NCBI RefSeq assembly: GCF_029433105.1
Contig: NZ_JARNTW010000004.1
Span: forward strand, 208,977-272,976
DNA from: Runella sp. MFBS21
GTDB lineage: Bacteria > Bacteroidota > Bacteroidia > Cytophagales > Spirosomataceae
Length of the DNA: 64,000 bases
Direction: 5' to 3'
Made by a program: the position numbers and the translations under genes. Below the pieces are notes generated by a model. It had not been told where the DNA came from, made no database searches, and saw nothing but the letters and a program-made list of their open reading frames with translations. Within the stretch, counting starts at the first letter, position 1. Every line of letters begins with the position of its first letter. Shown piece after piece: positions 18,284 to 27,210 of the stretch.

Positions 18284-19714
18284 ATGTTTATGAAAACCAA
18301 TATTTTACTCATCTGTTTGCTACTAATGCTTGCATCGTGTCAAGATTTACTAGTTGAAGCTCCCAAGTCTATTGCGGTCGAAACATTTTACAACACTGCC
18401 GCCGAAGTAGAAGGGGCTATCGCGGCTATTTATGCTCCTCTCAAAACAATTTATGGATCAGAATTTTTGCCTTTGCTAGAATGCTCAACCGACTATCACA
18501 AAGGTGGGGGTAGCTATGCTCCCAATAGTGAGTTTCAGGGTATGAATAGCACAAATATTACCCGAGCTGGTACCAAATGGGAAAGTTTTTATTTGGGGAT
18601 ACGTAATGCTAACTTAATCTTATCCAATGTCCCCAAAACCCAAAAGCTAAGCGATGAGATTAAAAACCGCTACTTGGCTGAGGCTAAGTTCATGCGCGCT
18701 TTAATCTATTTTCAATTGGTGAGGTGTTGGGGTGATGTGGTGATACGTACCGAAGCAAATATGGCAGAAGCAAGTGTAAAGCGAAGTCCCTCAAGTGAGG
18801 TCTATAAGCTAATTAAGGAGGATTTGTTGTTTGCTGAAAATCTTTTACCACCTAACGAACCCGCTCCTGGACGTGCCACTAAGTGGGCGGCAAAGACCCT
18901 CCTTGCCGATGTGTATTTTTATACCGAAAATCATACTGAAGCAGCCAGTAAGGCAAAAGAAGTGATTGATTCTGGAAAATATGCCTTGGTTGAAGTAAGT
19001 ACAGCCGACGATTTTACAAAATTGTTTGGTCCCGAAGTCATCTCTTCTTCGGAGGAAATCTTATCCTTAAAGTACTCCAAAGAACAACAATGGGGTTATC
19101 CCTTCTTTACCCATGCCATTAAAAGCCCATATATGCTGGCAGCGGGCTTTGGGGGAGCGTTATATAGTGAAGAACAAAATTCGGTCTATGCTAATTGGGA
19201 TGTAAAAGACCTTCGGAAATCGTATGGATGGTATAAATCCACGCTATCTTTTGGAACCAATACTATTCTGAATAAGAAGTTTTCCGATCCGGGGAGTTTA
19301 CAACCTAGAAATGACTATCCGCTTTATCGCTATGCTGATTTATTGCTTCTTTATGCGGAGGCATCTTGTGAAGCATTGGGACAGCCAGACTCCAAAAGCC
19401 TCGATGCTTTGAATAAAGTACATCGAAGAGCGTATGGCTATAATTCTTCTCAATCATCACCAGTGGATTTCAAACTCGCTGATTATACCAAGGCATCATT
19501 TATTGAATTGGTCAGAAAAGAACGAGGCTATGAGACGCAAGCCGAAGGAAAACGATGGTTTGATTTGAAAAGAACGGGAAAAGCTAAAGACTATATCAAG
19601 GCAGCTACAGGGAAGGATATTGCTGACAAGCACTATTTATGGCCAATCCCGCTATCAGAAATAAACTACAATGGCGCCTTGGATCCCGCAAAGGACCAAA
19701 ATCCAGGATATTAA
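18284..19714 (+). CDS. SusD/RagB family nutrient-binding outer-membrane lipoprotein
   Basis: 476 residues with a lipoprotein signal (LLMLASCQD, Cys about 19). SusD features: the N-terminal helical region (VEGAIAAIYAPLKTIYG), the TPR-like core KFMRALIYFQLVRCWGDV, and the C-terminal YRYADLLLLYAEASCEALG, RKERGYETQAEGKRWFDLKRTGKA and LWPIPLSEINYN. It caps the SusC transporter at the cell surface and captures the substrate. It follows susC by 14 bp and is probably in the same operon. Substrate specificity cannot be read from the sequence. Confidence 0.94.
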   Translation: MFMKTNILLICLLLMLASCQDLLVEAPKSIAVETFYNTAAEVEGAIAAIYAPLKTIYGSEFLPLLECSTDYHKGGGSYAPNSEFQGMNSTNITRAGTKWESFYLGIRNANLILSNVPKTQKLSDEIKNRYLAEAKFMRALIYFQLVRCWGDVVIRTEANMAEASVKRSPSSEVYKLIKEDLLFAENLLPPNEPAPGRATKWAAKTLLADVYFYTENHTEAASKAKEVIDSGKYALVEVSTADDFTKLFGPEVISSSEEILSLKYSKEQQWGYPFFTHAIKSPYMLAAGFGGALYSEEQNSVYANWDVKDLRKSYGWYKSTLSFGTNTILNKKFSDPGSLQPRNDYPLYRYADLLLLYAEASCEALGQPDSKSLDALNKVHRRAYGYNSSQSSPVDFKLADYTKASFIELVRKERGYETQAEGKRWFDLKRTGKAKDYIKAATGKDIADKHYLWPIPLSEINYNGALDPAKDQNPGY

Positions 19715-19723
19715 TTTAAGCGA

Positions 19724-21556
19724 ATGAGTGGAAAGACAATAAACCCTCACATAATCAAATCGTTCATAATGGTCTTTTTTGCTAAAATCAATGTTAAGTG
19801 TAGGCTTTTTTTAGCTTTGGTTTTCTTGCTTTGTCCTGCAATGTCTTATGCATCAGAGGGAGCAGGAGTAGTGATTGGGATGTACGAATGGTCGGCTCAA
19901 AACCTTAAAGTGACTCACTTCAGAAATGGAGATCCTATTCCTGAAGCAAAAAGTGACGATGACTGGAACAAAGCAGCCGAAAACGGAACTCCAGCTTGGT
20001 GTTATTATAATAATGACCCCGCCAATGCCAATAGCTATGGAGTGCTGTATAACTGGTTTGCTATCAATGACCCACGGGGAATTTGTCCTATGGGGTGGGA
20101 TATCCCGACCCGTGAAGAACTACAAAACTTACTATACGAAGTGGGTCGCAAAGGAGGTAGCAAACTGAAAAGTAAGTCGGCTTGGGTAGGTGATTTGTCC
20201 AGTTTCGACGAATGGCGATTTGGAGCAGTACCTGCGGGAGTGCGTTATATAGGCGGATTATTTCACGACCTGGGCAAATATACCTATTACTGGACTAGTA
20301 CCTCAAAACGGCAAGATGCAGCCTTGTATTTTAGTCTGGGGCATAAACATGACGCTATCGACTCTACAGGTACGTTTAGCTTTCTAAAAAAAGGTACAGG
20401 AATGTCGGTGAGATGTGTACGGAGGGTTTCTTATACGGGCTATACCATTAACCCAAAAGGTACCCCAAACGACGGAATTATGTTTATAGATAATGAGTCA
20501 GTTAACCGCTCTGGACATTATGGCTCTGCCCTGACCGAATGTAAAAACGGTGATATTATTGCGTTTTATACCAATGTGTCGGGGAAAATATTTGAAGGGC
20601 ATGGCATTGCTGGCTGGTCTGAGTATAAACGTTCGACCGATGGCGGCAAAACGTGGGGGAAACCAACGGTGTTTCCTTACTCCAAAAAGGTTTGGGATAT
20701 CAACAAGATAACAGGCGATACTCTTCCCAAGGGGAAACCATATATTGCGGCATTTGTTCGGTCCATTATTACGGCACCCAATGGAACGTTGGTCGCCTTT
20801 TTGTCCCGACAACTTGCCAACAATCGAGATAACTATCTGGGTTTTAAGACGCCCGTATATATCCTGAGTCATGACAATGGACACACCTGGACTGAACCAA
20901 AGGAGGTTGATGAGATTGCTACTTCCAAAGAAATCAGTCTGACCAACGATGATGGTGCTTCTTTTGTGCATGATGGGGTAATATACACAGTATTCATAGG
21001 AGGCTATGGTACAGGAGAATACTCATTTTATGCCTCTTACGACAATGGCGAAACTTTTACCAAACTCAGTGAGGGATTGTTCCGAAACCGAAAATATAAG
21101 AGTAATTATTACTATATGACAGCCAAAGCCCTTGACGATGGGCGGTTTATTGTCTACTCTTATGACCTCAACGATGAGCATTATTTTCCTTACGTAATTA
21201 GTAGCGATAAAGGGCGAACTTGGAGTGAAGTAAAGACTACCTATATGGCCAAGCGTGTTCGAGATGCACAGATGAGCGAAAAAATAGGGAGCTACTATTT
21301 TATGGTGGGGCGTAGCGGAAGTTTTGGCAATGACCCCATGAATCTGGTGCTTTATGCTTCTAAAAATGGAATTGACTGGGACAGTGGGCAGTACCTTAAA
21401 AAAGTACAGAAAACACTTGATTCATACTCTGCCATTGAGGTTGTCGGGAAATATGACCGAAAACAAACCAAGAAGGTTTTGATACAGGGCTCGGTAGGAT
21501 ATGGGGTCGGGGCTTGTGTCAATGTCAAACATTGGTGGATTGAAGATGTCAAGTAG
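19724..21556 (+). CDS. Secreted FISUMP-domain + sialidase-like (BNR/Asp-box) fusion protein
   Basis: 610 residues. ATG at 19769 (residue 16) would give a cleaner signal peptide (MVFFAKINVKCRLFL...MSYA) than ATG 19724. N-terminal half (about 50-240): Fibrobacter succinogenes major paralogous domain (WSAQNLKVTHF, YGVLYNWFAIND, CPMGWDIPTREE, MSVRCVRR). C-terminal half (about 245-610): a sialidase-type beta-propeller with four Asp boxes (STDGGKTW, SHDNGHTW, SYDNGETF, SSDKGRTW). No RIP motif or clear Arg triad was identified, so true sialidase activity is uncertain; it may bind or cleave another acidic sugar. It follows susD by 9 bp, which implies a role in processing the imported substrate. The fusion of these two domains is unusual. 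Confidence 0.82.
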   Translation: MSGKTINPHIIKSFIMVFFAKINVKCRLFLALVFLLCPAMSYASEGAGVVIGMYEWSAQNLKVTHFRNGDPIPEAKSDDDWNKAAENGTPAWCYYNNDPANANSYGVLYNWFAINDPRGICPMGWDIPTREELQNLLYEVGRKGGSKLKSKSAWVGDLSSFDEWRFGAVPAGVRYIGGLFHDLGKYTYYWTSTSKRQDAALYFSLGHKHDAIDSTGTFSFLKKGTGMSVRCVRRVSYTGYTINPKGTPNDGIMFIDNESVNRSGHYGSALTECKNGDIIAFYTNVSGKIFEGHGIAGWSEYKRSTDGGKTWGKPTVFPYSKKVWDINKITGDTLPKGKPYIAAFVRSIITAPNGTLVAFLSRQLANNRDNYLGFKTPVYILSHDNGHTWTEPKEVDEIATSKEISLTNDDGASFVHDGVIYTVFIGGYGTGEYSFYASYDNGETFTKLSEGLFRNRKYKSNYYYMTAKALDDGRFIVYSYDLNDEHYFPYVISSDKGRTWSEVKTTYMAKRVRDAQMSEKIGSYYFMVGRSGSFGNDPMNLVLYASKNGIDWDSGQYLKKVQKTLDSYSAIEVVGKYDRKQTKKVLIQGSVGYGVGACVNVKHWWIEDVK

Positions 21557-21620
21557 ATTTACTTTTTAGTTTTATCTCTCACCAAGAGATTTTCTTCTAT
21601 CTCTGAAGACGTTACTTTTT

Positions 21621-24407
21621 ATGAACTCAACTAGTCATTGGAGCATAGCGATGCTATGCCTTGTGGTCATTACTGCCCTTGGGCTACTGCCTACGTGCTT
21701 TTTGGGCTGCTTTTCGGAAAAACGCATCATTACCGAAAACACATTCGACAGCTTGTCTTTTAATTCATTTGTAGAGCCAGATTTCCCATTTATGAGCACC
21801 TATCTAGATGCTCGAAAATTAGGTTCCCGCTTTCCTGATGATAATGTTGTGGCCCGTGGACTGGTCATTCAACTGGATGATAGTGCATATGTGTGTTTCG
21901 ATCAGGATTTGTTAAGATGGTCCGTAGCTTGGACAGGCAAGTCGCTAACAAAGAGTATGTTGCCTGAGGTATCATACCACGATTTTTTCAACAAAAAAAA
22001 TACGGTACCATTGGTGGCAGGCCAGCCTGACATTGCCAATGGGATATACCCTGGCTGGTCATCAGGAAAGCCAGTTCTGACAGATGTACGTCCCAAAGAG
22101 CAATCCCGAGAAGGCTTCACTTGGGGACCTCTGCCTCCCCACTATGGCCGTTGGCAAGGAAGCTACGTATATGAGAATAGTTTAATTCTGGCCTATAGCG
22201 TTGCAGGTGTCGATATTTTCGAAATGCCCGATTGCGTCCGACATGATAAAGAGATTGTTTATACCAGAACCTTGGAAGTAGGTGCTTCGTCCGATACGCT
22301 CTTTTTGAATGCAGCCGAAGTACGAGATGGTGCTTCGGCTGCCAGTGACGGTAACGTAGCCTATATTTATTATGCTCAAGATTCGGTGATTGCTGTAAGT
22401 ATTAAGAGCTTGGAGGCAACTGCTACTGTAAGCGTGAGTGGGGGACGGTACATCAGCGTATCGGTGCCGCCTTCTAGTCAAACCCGAAACATGACGGTAT
22501 GTTTATGGAGAGGGCTGACCAAAAATCTGAAAAACTTTCGTTCAATAGCAGATAAGGCGGCTCTTAGGAAGTTACCCGCTTTTCGAGAAGGAAGTCCTCC
22601 GCATTGGTCAGGGGAGGTGCTTACCAAAGGAAAAATCGCCCCTGACACTGCGGCCTTCGTGACGGATTTACTCACACTGCCCATTCCCAATCCTTGGAAA
22701 CGAAATGTACGTGTTACTGACATTGCCTTTCTGGATGAACAACGGGCTGCGATTACTACATTTGAAGGCGATGTATGGGTAGTCAGCGGAATCGATAAAC
22801 AACTAGCGCAATTATCGTGGAAACGATTTGCGTCAGGATTGTACGAGCCTATGAGTATCGAAGTTTACAAGGGGCAGCTGTATATTTTTGGGAAGGCGGG
22901 GATTGTTCGGTTACACGATTTGAACGGGGATGGCGAGGCTGATTATTATGAAAATTTTTGTGACCTAATGCAGCAGTCAGCCGAATCTTACGAATGGGCG
23001 GCTGATATGGTCATTTCGGAAAAATATGGCATCCTGATTGCGAAAGGCGGGGGCGTCACGGCAAGGCCGGGTATCACCAAAACGCTAACCGCAGGTTTTC
23101 GGGCGGGCTCGAACCATTCAGGAGTAATCATGAGAATCTCACTGGATGGAAAACAGACTGAAATAATCAGCACAGGTTTCCGAGCACCTTATCTCGGTTT
23201 TCATCCCATTTCTGGTATGCTGACTGCTACCGACCAGCAAGGAAATTATGTGCCAAGCACCCCTATCTATGTGATTGAAAAAGATGATTTTTTGGGTGTT
23301 CCTGCTACAAGCCATCGTACTGATAAGCCATCTCCTAAACGTCCCCTCACATGGATTCCGCACAGAATTGATCGTTCGGCAGGCAGTCAGGTATGGATGA
23401 CTACTCAACAAATGGGACCACTCAATAACGCGCTTCTTCATTTTTCGTTTGGGCGTCCCGGACTTTTTCGGGTACTCATTGATTCCACTTCCAATGGATT
23501 GCAGGGGGCAGTTGTTTCAGTCAATGCAAATTATTCAACACCGATTATCAAAGGGACTATGGGCCCTCATGATGGGCAGTTGTATATGGCTGGTTTTAAC
23601 CTGTTTGGGAGTAGTTCGAAAGGTATCAGTGCAATTCAGCGGCTACGATATACTGGAAAAAATAGTTATATGCCCAACCACTTTAAAGTGGGCCGTCAGG
23701 GTGTCCTGCTTTCTTTTGATTCGGCATTGGATTCCCGAAAAGCTACCAATCCATCCAGTTATCGAGTGAAGCGGTGGAACTACAAACGAACTGAGGCTTA
23801 TGGTTCGGGGCATTTCAAGCTAGATGGTACACCTGGTGAGGAGATTTTGCCAGTACTTGCCTCGTACCTGTCTCTCGACAAAAAGAAAGTTTTGTTGCTT
23901 ATTCCTGATATGCGGGAAGTTGACCAAATGGAGGTATTGTACAAGGTAACAGCCAGCGATGGTAAATCGGTAAGTGATGGAGTTTGGTTTAGTATCAATC
24001 AGGTAGATAATCTGGACTTACGAGCACAGGGGTTTGTCAACGTGGACTTGAAAAAGCTCCAATTGAGTAAGGCACAATTTGCCGCTCAAATCAAGTATGA
24101 TCCGCCGATTACCAGAGAGCGGGGCAAAGAACTTTTTGAGAAAATGGGGTGTATTGGGTGTCATTCTCCTGGTACCGAAACGGCAGGAATGTACGGCCCA
24201 CCCTTCAAAGGGCTGTATGGTTCGATGCGAAAAATGGCCGATGGCTCCACCCTTGAAGCTAGGGAAGCTTACCTTAAAGAGTCAATTCTCGACCCCAGTA
24301 AAAAGGTCGTAAAAGGCTATGATGCCGAAATGCCCTCTTTTCAGGGTATCCTATCTGATTCTGATATAGAGGCTCTAATCTTGTATATTATGTATTTGAA
24401 ATATTAG
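21621..24407 (+). CDS. Secreted DUF6797-like / beta-propeller protein with C-terminal cytochrome c domain
   Basis: 928 residues. The export signal is near the N-terminus (a possible weak lipobox at FLGC, about 28-31). An N-terminal region (about 50-330: ARGLVIQLDDSAYVCFDQDLLRWSVAWTG) resembles DUF6797 proteins; a propeller of the kind found in membrane-bound dehydrogenase-like proteins follows (about 355-640: RVTDIAFLDEQRAAITTFEGDVWVV, LHDLNGDGEADYYENF). A class I cytochrome c domain closes the protein, with haem motif C844-IG-C847-H848 and probable axial Met904. It probably oxidises or binds a substrate and passes electrons to a periplasmic chain. The start is 64 bp after the sialidase-like gene and the next cytochrome gene follows after 16 bp. 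Substrate unknown. Confidence 0.75.
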   Translation: MNSTSHWSIAMLCLVVITALGLLPTCFLGCFSEKRIITENTFDSLSFNSFVEPDFPFMSTYLDARKLGSRFPDDNVVARGLVIQLDDSAYVCFDQDLLRWSVAWTGKSLTKSMLPEVSYHDFFNKKNTVPLVAGQPDIANGIYPGWSSGKPVLTDVRPKEQSREGFTWGPLPPHYGRWQGSYVYENSLILAYSVAGVDIFEMPDCVRHDKEIVYTRTLEVGASSDTLFLNAAEVRDGASAASDGNVAYIYYAQDSVIAVSIKSLEATATVSVSGGRYISVSVPPSSQTRNMTVCLWRGLTKNLKNFRSIADKAALRKLPAFREGSPPHWSGEVLTKGKIAPDTAAFVTDLLTLPIPNPWKRNVRVTDIAFLDEQRAAITTFEGDVWVVSGIDKQLAQLSWKRFASGLYEPMSIEVYKGQLYIFGKAGIVRLHDLNGDGEADYYENFCDLMQQSAESYEWAADMVISEKYGILIAKGGGVTARPGITKTLTAGFRAGSNHSGVIMRISLDGKQTEIISTGFRAPYLGFHPISGMLTATDQQGNYVPSTPIYVIEKDDFLGVPATSHRTDKPSPKRPLTWIPHRIDRSAGSQVWMTTQQMGPLNNALLHFSFGRPGLFRVLIDSTSNGLQGAVVSVNANYSTPIIKGTMGPHDGQLYMAGFNLFGSSSKGISAIQRLRYTGKNSYMPNHFKVGRQGVLLSFDSALDSRKATNPSSYRVKRWNYKRTEAYGSGHFKLDGTPGEEILPVLASYLSLDKKKVLLLIPDMREVDQMEVLYKVTASDGKSVSDGVWFSINQVDNLDLRAQGFVNVDLKKLQLSKAQFAAQIKYDPPITRERGKELFEKMGCIGCHSPGTETAGMYGPPFKGLYGSMRKMADGSTLEAREAYLKESILDPSKKVVKGYDAEMPSFQGILSDSDIEALILYIMYLKY

Positions 24408-24423
24408 TCGAAACAGTAAAGTA

Positions 24424-26187
24424 ATGAGCGTTGATATGATAAGTTCGTTTTGTAAAAGTGAGGGTCGAAAGAAGCTGATTGTTTTGCTCCTGCTTTTTGT
24501 GGAAATTGGAGTACAGGTTTTCGCCCAAAAAACTGGGCAATCATCGGACAATTATTCGTCTGATCCGAAAATGTTGGCGGTAGGACAACAACTTTTTGAA
24601 AACAACTGCTCGTCGTGTCATAATTTCTCGCAGCGAAGTATTGGCCCAAGCCTGCAACAAGCCACCATTGAATCTAAGAAAGTTTGGTTGAAAAAATTTA
24701 TCCGAAACGCTCCTGCGATGATTACTTCAGGAGATACGAGAGCAACCCAACTTTTTGAAGAATATAAGCAGATGATGCCACCCTTTACATCGCTAGGTAA
24801 TAATCAGGTAGAGGCTATTCTTGCCTTTATTCATAAGAACCAGCAAGCGTCTGCCAATCAACCAAAATTAGTAGATACAGCCATTAAGGATCCGATACCA
24901 GCCAAAATTCCGCAGACGGGTGGACAATTGTATTTACAATATCAATCCACTGCTCCAGCCACTAGCACCACAGCGCCGTTGGCTCGCATCAATAAAATGC
25001 AAGTGTTGAAAGGTCCTAAAGAGCGTCTTTTCGTCATAGATTTACAGGGTATTCTTTATGAAATTACTGATAGCGTATGGCAGATTGCTATGGATATTCG
25101 CCCATTGCGTCCCCATTTTACAACATCTCCTGGTCTAGGAACTGGTTTCGGTAGCTTTGCTTTTCATCCTGATTTTAATGAAAATGGATTGTTATACACA
25201 ACTCATGCCGAAAAAGCCCATTCTTTAAGGGGAGATTTAAGCTTTGCCGATTCGATAAAGGTCGGCCTGCAATGGGTATTGACAGAATGGAAAATCGAAG
25301 ATGCTACTAAACTTCCTTTTATGGGCGATAGTCGCGAGCTACTTCGTATTGATTTGTTGACCATAGCGCATGGTGTACAAGAAATCACCTTCAACCCTTT
25401 GGTCACGAAAGGTCATGAAGAATATGGCCTTCTTTATATTGGGATTGGAGATGGGGGAGCCGCTGAGAAAAAAGGCTTTTATCCCCTTTGTAGTAGCGCT
25501 CAAATAGCTTCAAGTTCGGTTTTGCGGATTGACCCTTTGGGGCGAAATAGTGCCAACAAGCAATATGGTATTCCGCCCACTAATCCGTTTGTTGATGCGC
25601 CAGACCCAACCATACTAAAAGAGATTTATTGTCGGGGTTTTCGGAATCCCAATCGTATCACTTGGACGCCTGATGGCAAAATGCTCATTGATGATATAGG
25701 ACAATCAAACATTGAAGAAGTAAATTTGGGCATAGCTGGCGCTGATTATGGATGGCCCGAACGGGAAGGAACTTTCTTAGTCAATCCGAGAGAGGATATT
25801 AATAAGGTCTTTGTGTTGCCTACTACCGAACTCCCTAAAAAATATACATACCCGATTCTTCAATATGATCATGACGAAGGTCGTGCTATCTCAGGCGGTT
25901 TCGTTTATGATGGTCGGGCTATTCCTGCGCTAAAAAACAAATATATTTTCTCCGACATCACCAATGGTCGTGTTTTTATGGCAAACAATCAGGATTTGGA
26001 GTTGGGAAAATTAGCCCCGATTCAGGAATTGGAAGTCTGGGTTGACAATGAGCTTACTACGTTTCAAAAATTAAACGGAACCGCCAAACCCGATTCTCGT
26101 CTAGGGATAGGACTGGGCGGAGAACTGTATTTTTTTACTAAAGCCGACGGAAAACTTTATAAAGTGGTGGACTTTCGGGCCAAGTAA
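24424..26187 (+). CDS. Cytochrome c - PQQ-dependent sugar dehydrogenase (GSDH-like) fusion
   Basis: 587 residues. Signal peptide (KLIVLLLLFVEIGVQVFAQ); cytochrome c domain (about 45-140) with C62-SS-C65-H66 and axial Met at 117/118 (QMMPPF); then a glucose/sorbosone dehydrogenase-type propeller (about 175-585: GFGSFAFHPDFNENGLLYTTH, LLYIGIGDGGAA, YCRGFRNPNRITWTPDG, DIGQSNIEEVNLG, DYGWPEREG, SGGFVYDG). Family members use PQQ and Ca2+ to oxidise aldoses or similar compounds outside the inner membrane; the fused haem would take the electrons directly. It is last in the SusCD-led gene row, 30 bp from a convergent gene. Specific substrate unknown. Confidence 0.85.
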   Translation: MSVDMISSFCKSEGRKKLIVLLLLFVEIGVQVFAQKTGQSSDNYSSDPKMLAVGQQLFENNCSSCHNFSQRSIGPSLQQATIESKKVWLKKFIRNAPAMITSGDTRATQLFEEYKQMMPPFTSLGNNQVEAILAFIHKNQQASANQPKLVDTAIKDPIPAKIPQTGGQLYLQYQSTAPATSTTAPLARINKMQVLKGPKERLFVIDLQGILYEITDSVWQIAMDIRPLRPHFTTSPGLGTGFGSFAFHPDFNENGLLYTTHAEKAHSLRGDLSFADSIKVGLQWVLTEWKIEDATKLPFMGDSRELLRIDLLTIAHGVQEITFNPLVTKGHEEYGLLYIGIGDGGAAEKKGFYPLCSSAQIASSSVLRIDPLGRNSANKQYGIPPTNPFVDAPDPTILKEIYCRGFRNPNRITWTPDGKMLIDDIGQSNIEEVNLGIAGADYGWPEREGTFLVNPREDINKVFVLPTTELPKKYTYPILQYDHDEGRAISGGFVYDGRAIPALKNKYIFSDITNGRVFMANNQDLELGKLAPIQELEVWVDNELTTFQKLNGTAKPDSRLGIGLGGELYFFTKADGKLYKVVDFRAK

Positions 26188-26217
26188 TGTAAGTCTAAAA
26201 ATGATTAGTGTCTCCTC

Positions 26218-26769
26218 CTACCTATATTTTCTTTCCCAGATTTTGTACCAATTTTTGTTTTTAGGATAAGCGCGATGACCAGCGCGGTTGTTGACAACTA
26301 GTGCTACTAACAATAAAATCAAAACCCCCGTCAGTACTGGATTCAGTACATATAAATAACCCAGTGAAGTGATTTTGGGTGAGCCTAGGTTGGCAATCAA
26401 TGCAGTGGCGCCGCCAGGTGGGTGGAGTGTCTTGGTGATTTGCATTACAACGATTGAAACCGACACTGCCAAGGCTGAAGAGAGCCACAACTCGTGAGGG
26501 ATTAATAGATGTACTGTAACTCCTATGAAGGCACTTATTACATGGCCACCGATGAGATTGCGTGGCTGAGCCAATGGGCTATTAGTAATACCATATAGCA
26601 AGACAGAGGTAGCTCCGAAGGAGCCAATCAAGAAAAGATTATCGGTAGAACTTATCTTGTTTTGATTGAGAAAGCCAATCAAGCCTATCCCAATAAACGA
26701 CCCGACGAATGTCCAAAAATGGTCTTTAAAATCGATGAGCGTTTCTTTATAAATGACATAGCGTGCCAT
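26218..26769 (-). CDS. HPP family integral membrane protein
   Basis: 183 residues from the ATG at 26769 (the longer frame starts at a TTG, 26799). It has four to five predicted membrane spans and the family motif LHPPGGATALIANL, plus GSFGATSVLLYG and PLAQPRNLIGGHVISA. HPP proteins are inner-membrane proteins; some plant and cyanobacterial members are linked to nitrite transport across membranes, but the role here is unknown. It is convergent with the dehydrogenase gene and followed upstream by a 439-bp gap with terminator-like structures. Confidence 0.88.
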   Translation of the reverse strand: MARYVIYKETLIDFKDHFWTFVGSFIGIGLIGFLNQNKISSTDNLFLIGSFGATSVLLYGITNSPLAQPRNLIGGHVISAFIGVTVHLLIPHELWLSSALAVSVSIVVMQITKTLHPPGGATALIANLGSPKITSLGYLYVLNPVLTGVLILLLVALVVNNRAGHRAYPKNKNWYKIWERKYR

Positions 26770-27208
26770 GAGCACTTGTCTTTTAAATTTTCTTTTCAAC
26801 GTTCAAAAAATCAGTGGATGGAGGAATACATTTACTATCATCAAACCTGTGTGAAAGAATGATAGTTCGGAATTTTATTAAAACTTTAATAATTGAAATA
26901 AAACAAGTTGGGAAAAAGAGCGTTGATATACAAGTGTATCGCTGTATTATGGATAAAAGACTTAAGGCAGGAGGATTATAAAATAAAAAAGCCAGTGGGT
27001 TAGCACTGGACTTTTTTGAATTGCTCAAACTAGGTGATGATTAGGATTTTAAGTTAGGTTAGGTAGTTTGTTGATTCATCATAAGGTCGTCTAGTAAGGT
27101 AAAGAGTGAAGGTTCCCAAAGTTCTTGTATTTTCTTTAGAATTGCACCCCCCAAAAGGGTAGTTTTGTACTAAATATTGAAGACTACCCCTTAGGGTAGT
27201 CTTCAATA
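26770..27208. other. Intergenic region with two terminator-like structures
   Basis: This 439-bp AT-rich gap lies between the HPP gene and the LuxR-type regulator, both on the minus strand. It holds the bidirectional hairpin at 26985-27017, the perfect inverted repeat at 27173-27210 (which enters the regulator's stop codon) and presumably the HPP promoter. A short minus-strand open frame across the hairpin shows no coding character. Confidence 0.6.
26985..27017. terminator. Bidirectional Rho-independent terminator
   Basis: AAAAAAG (26985-26991) pairs with CTTTTTT (27011-27017) and CCAGTG (26992-26997) with CACTGG (27004-27009), with one bulged A. T-runs exist on both strands. On the minus strand it lies about 190 bp beyond the LuxR-type gene. 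Confidence 0.75.
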
Positions 27209-27210
27209 TT
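27173..27210 (-). terminator. Perfect 17-bp inverted repeat at the 3' end of the TPR-LuxR gene
   Basis: AATATTGAAGACTACCC (27173-27189) and its exact complement (27194-27210) flank loop CTTA. It overlaps the stop codon (27209-27211). There is no U-run directly after it on the minus strand, so it may serve as a 3'-end stabiliser or a factor-assisted terminator rather than a classical intrinsic one. Confidence 0.6.

Noticed and set aside
20498-20971. 157-residue minus-strand open frame inside the sialidase-like gene
   Set aside because: It is antisense to a gene with clear Asp-box repeats and shows no family features.
26783-27028. 81-residue minus-strand open frame between HPP and LuxR genes
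   Set aside because: It spans a bidirectional terminator hairpin and has no recognisable domain or promoter.
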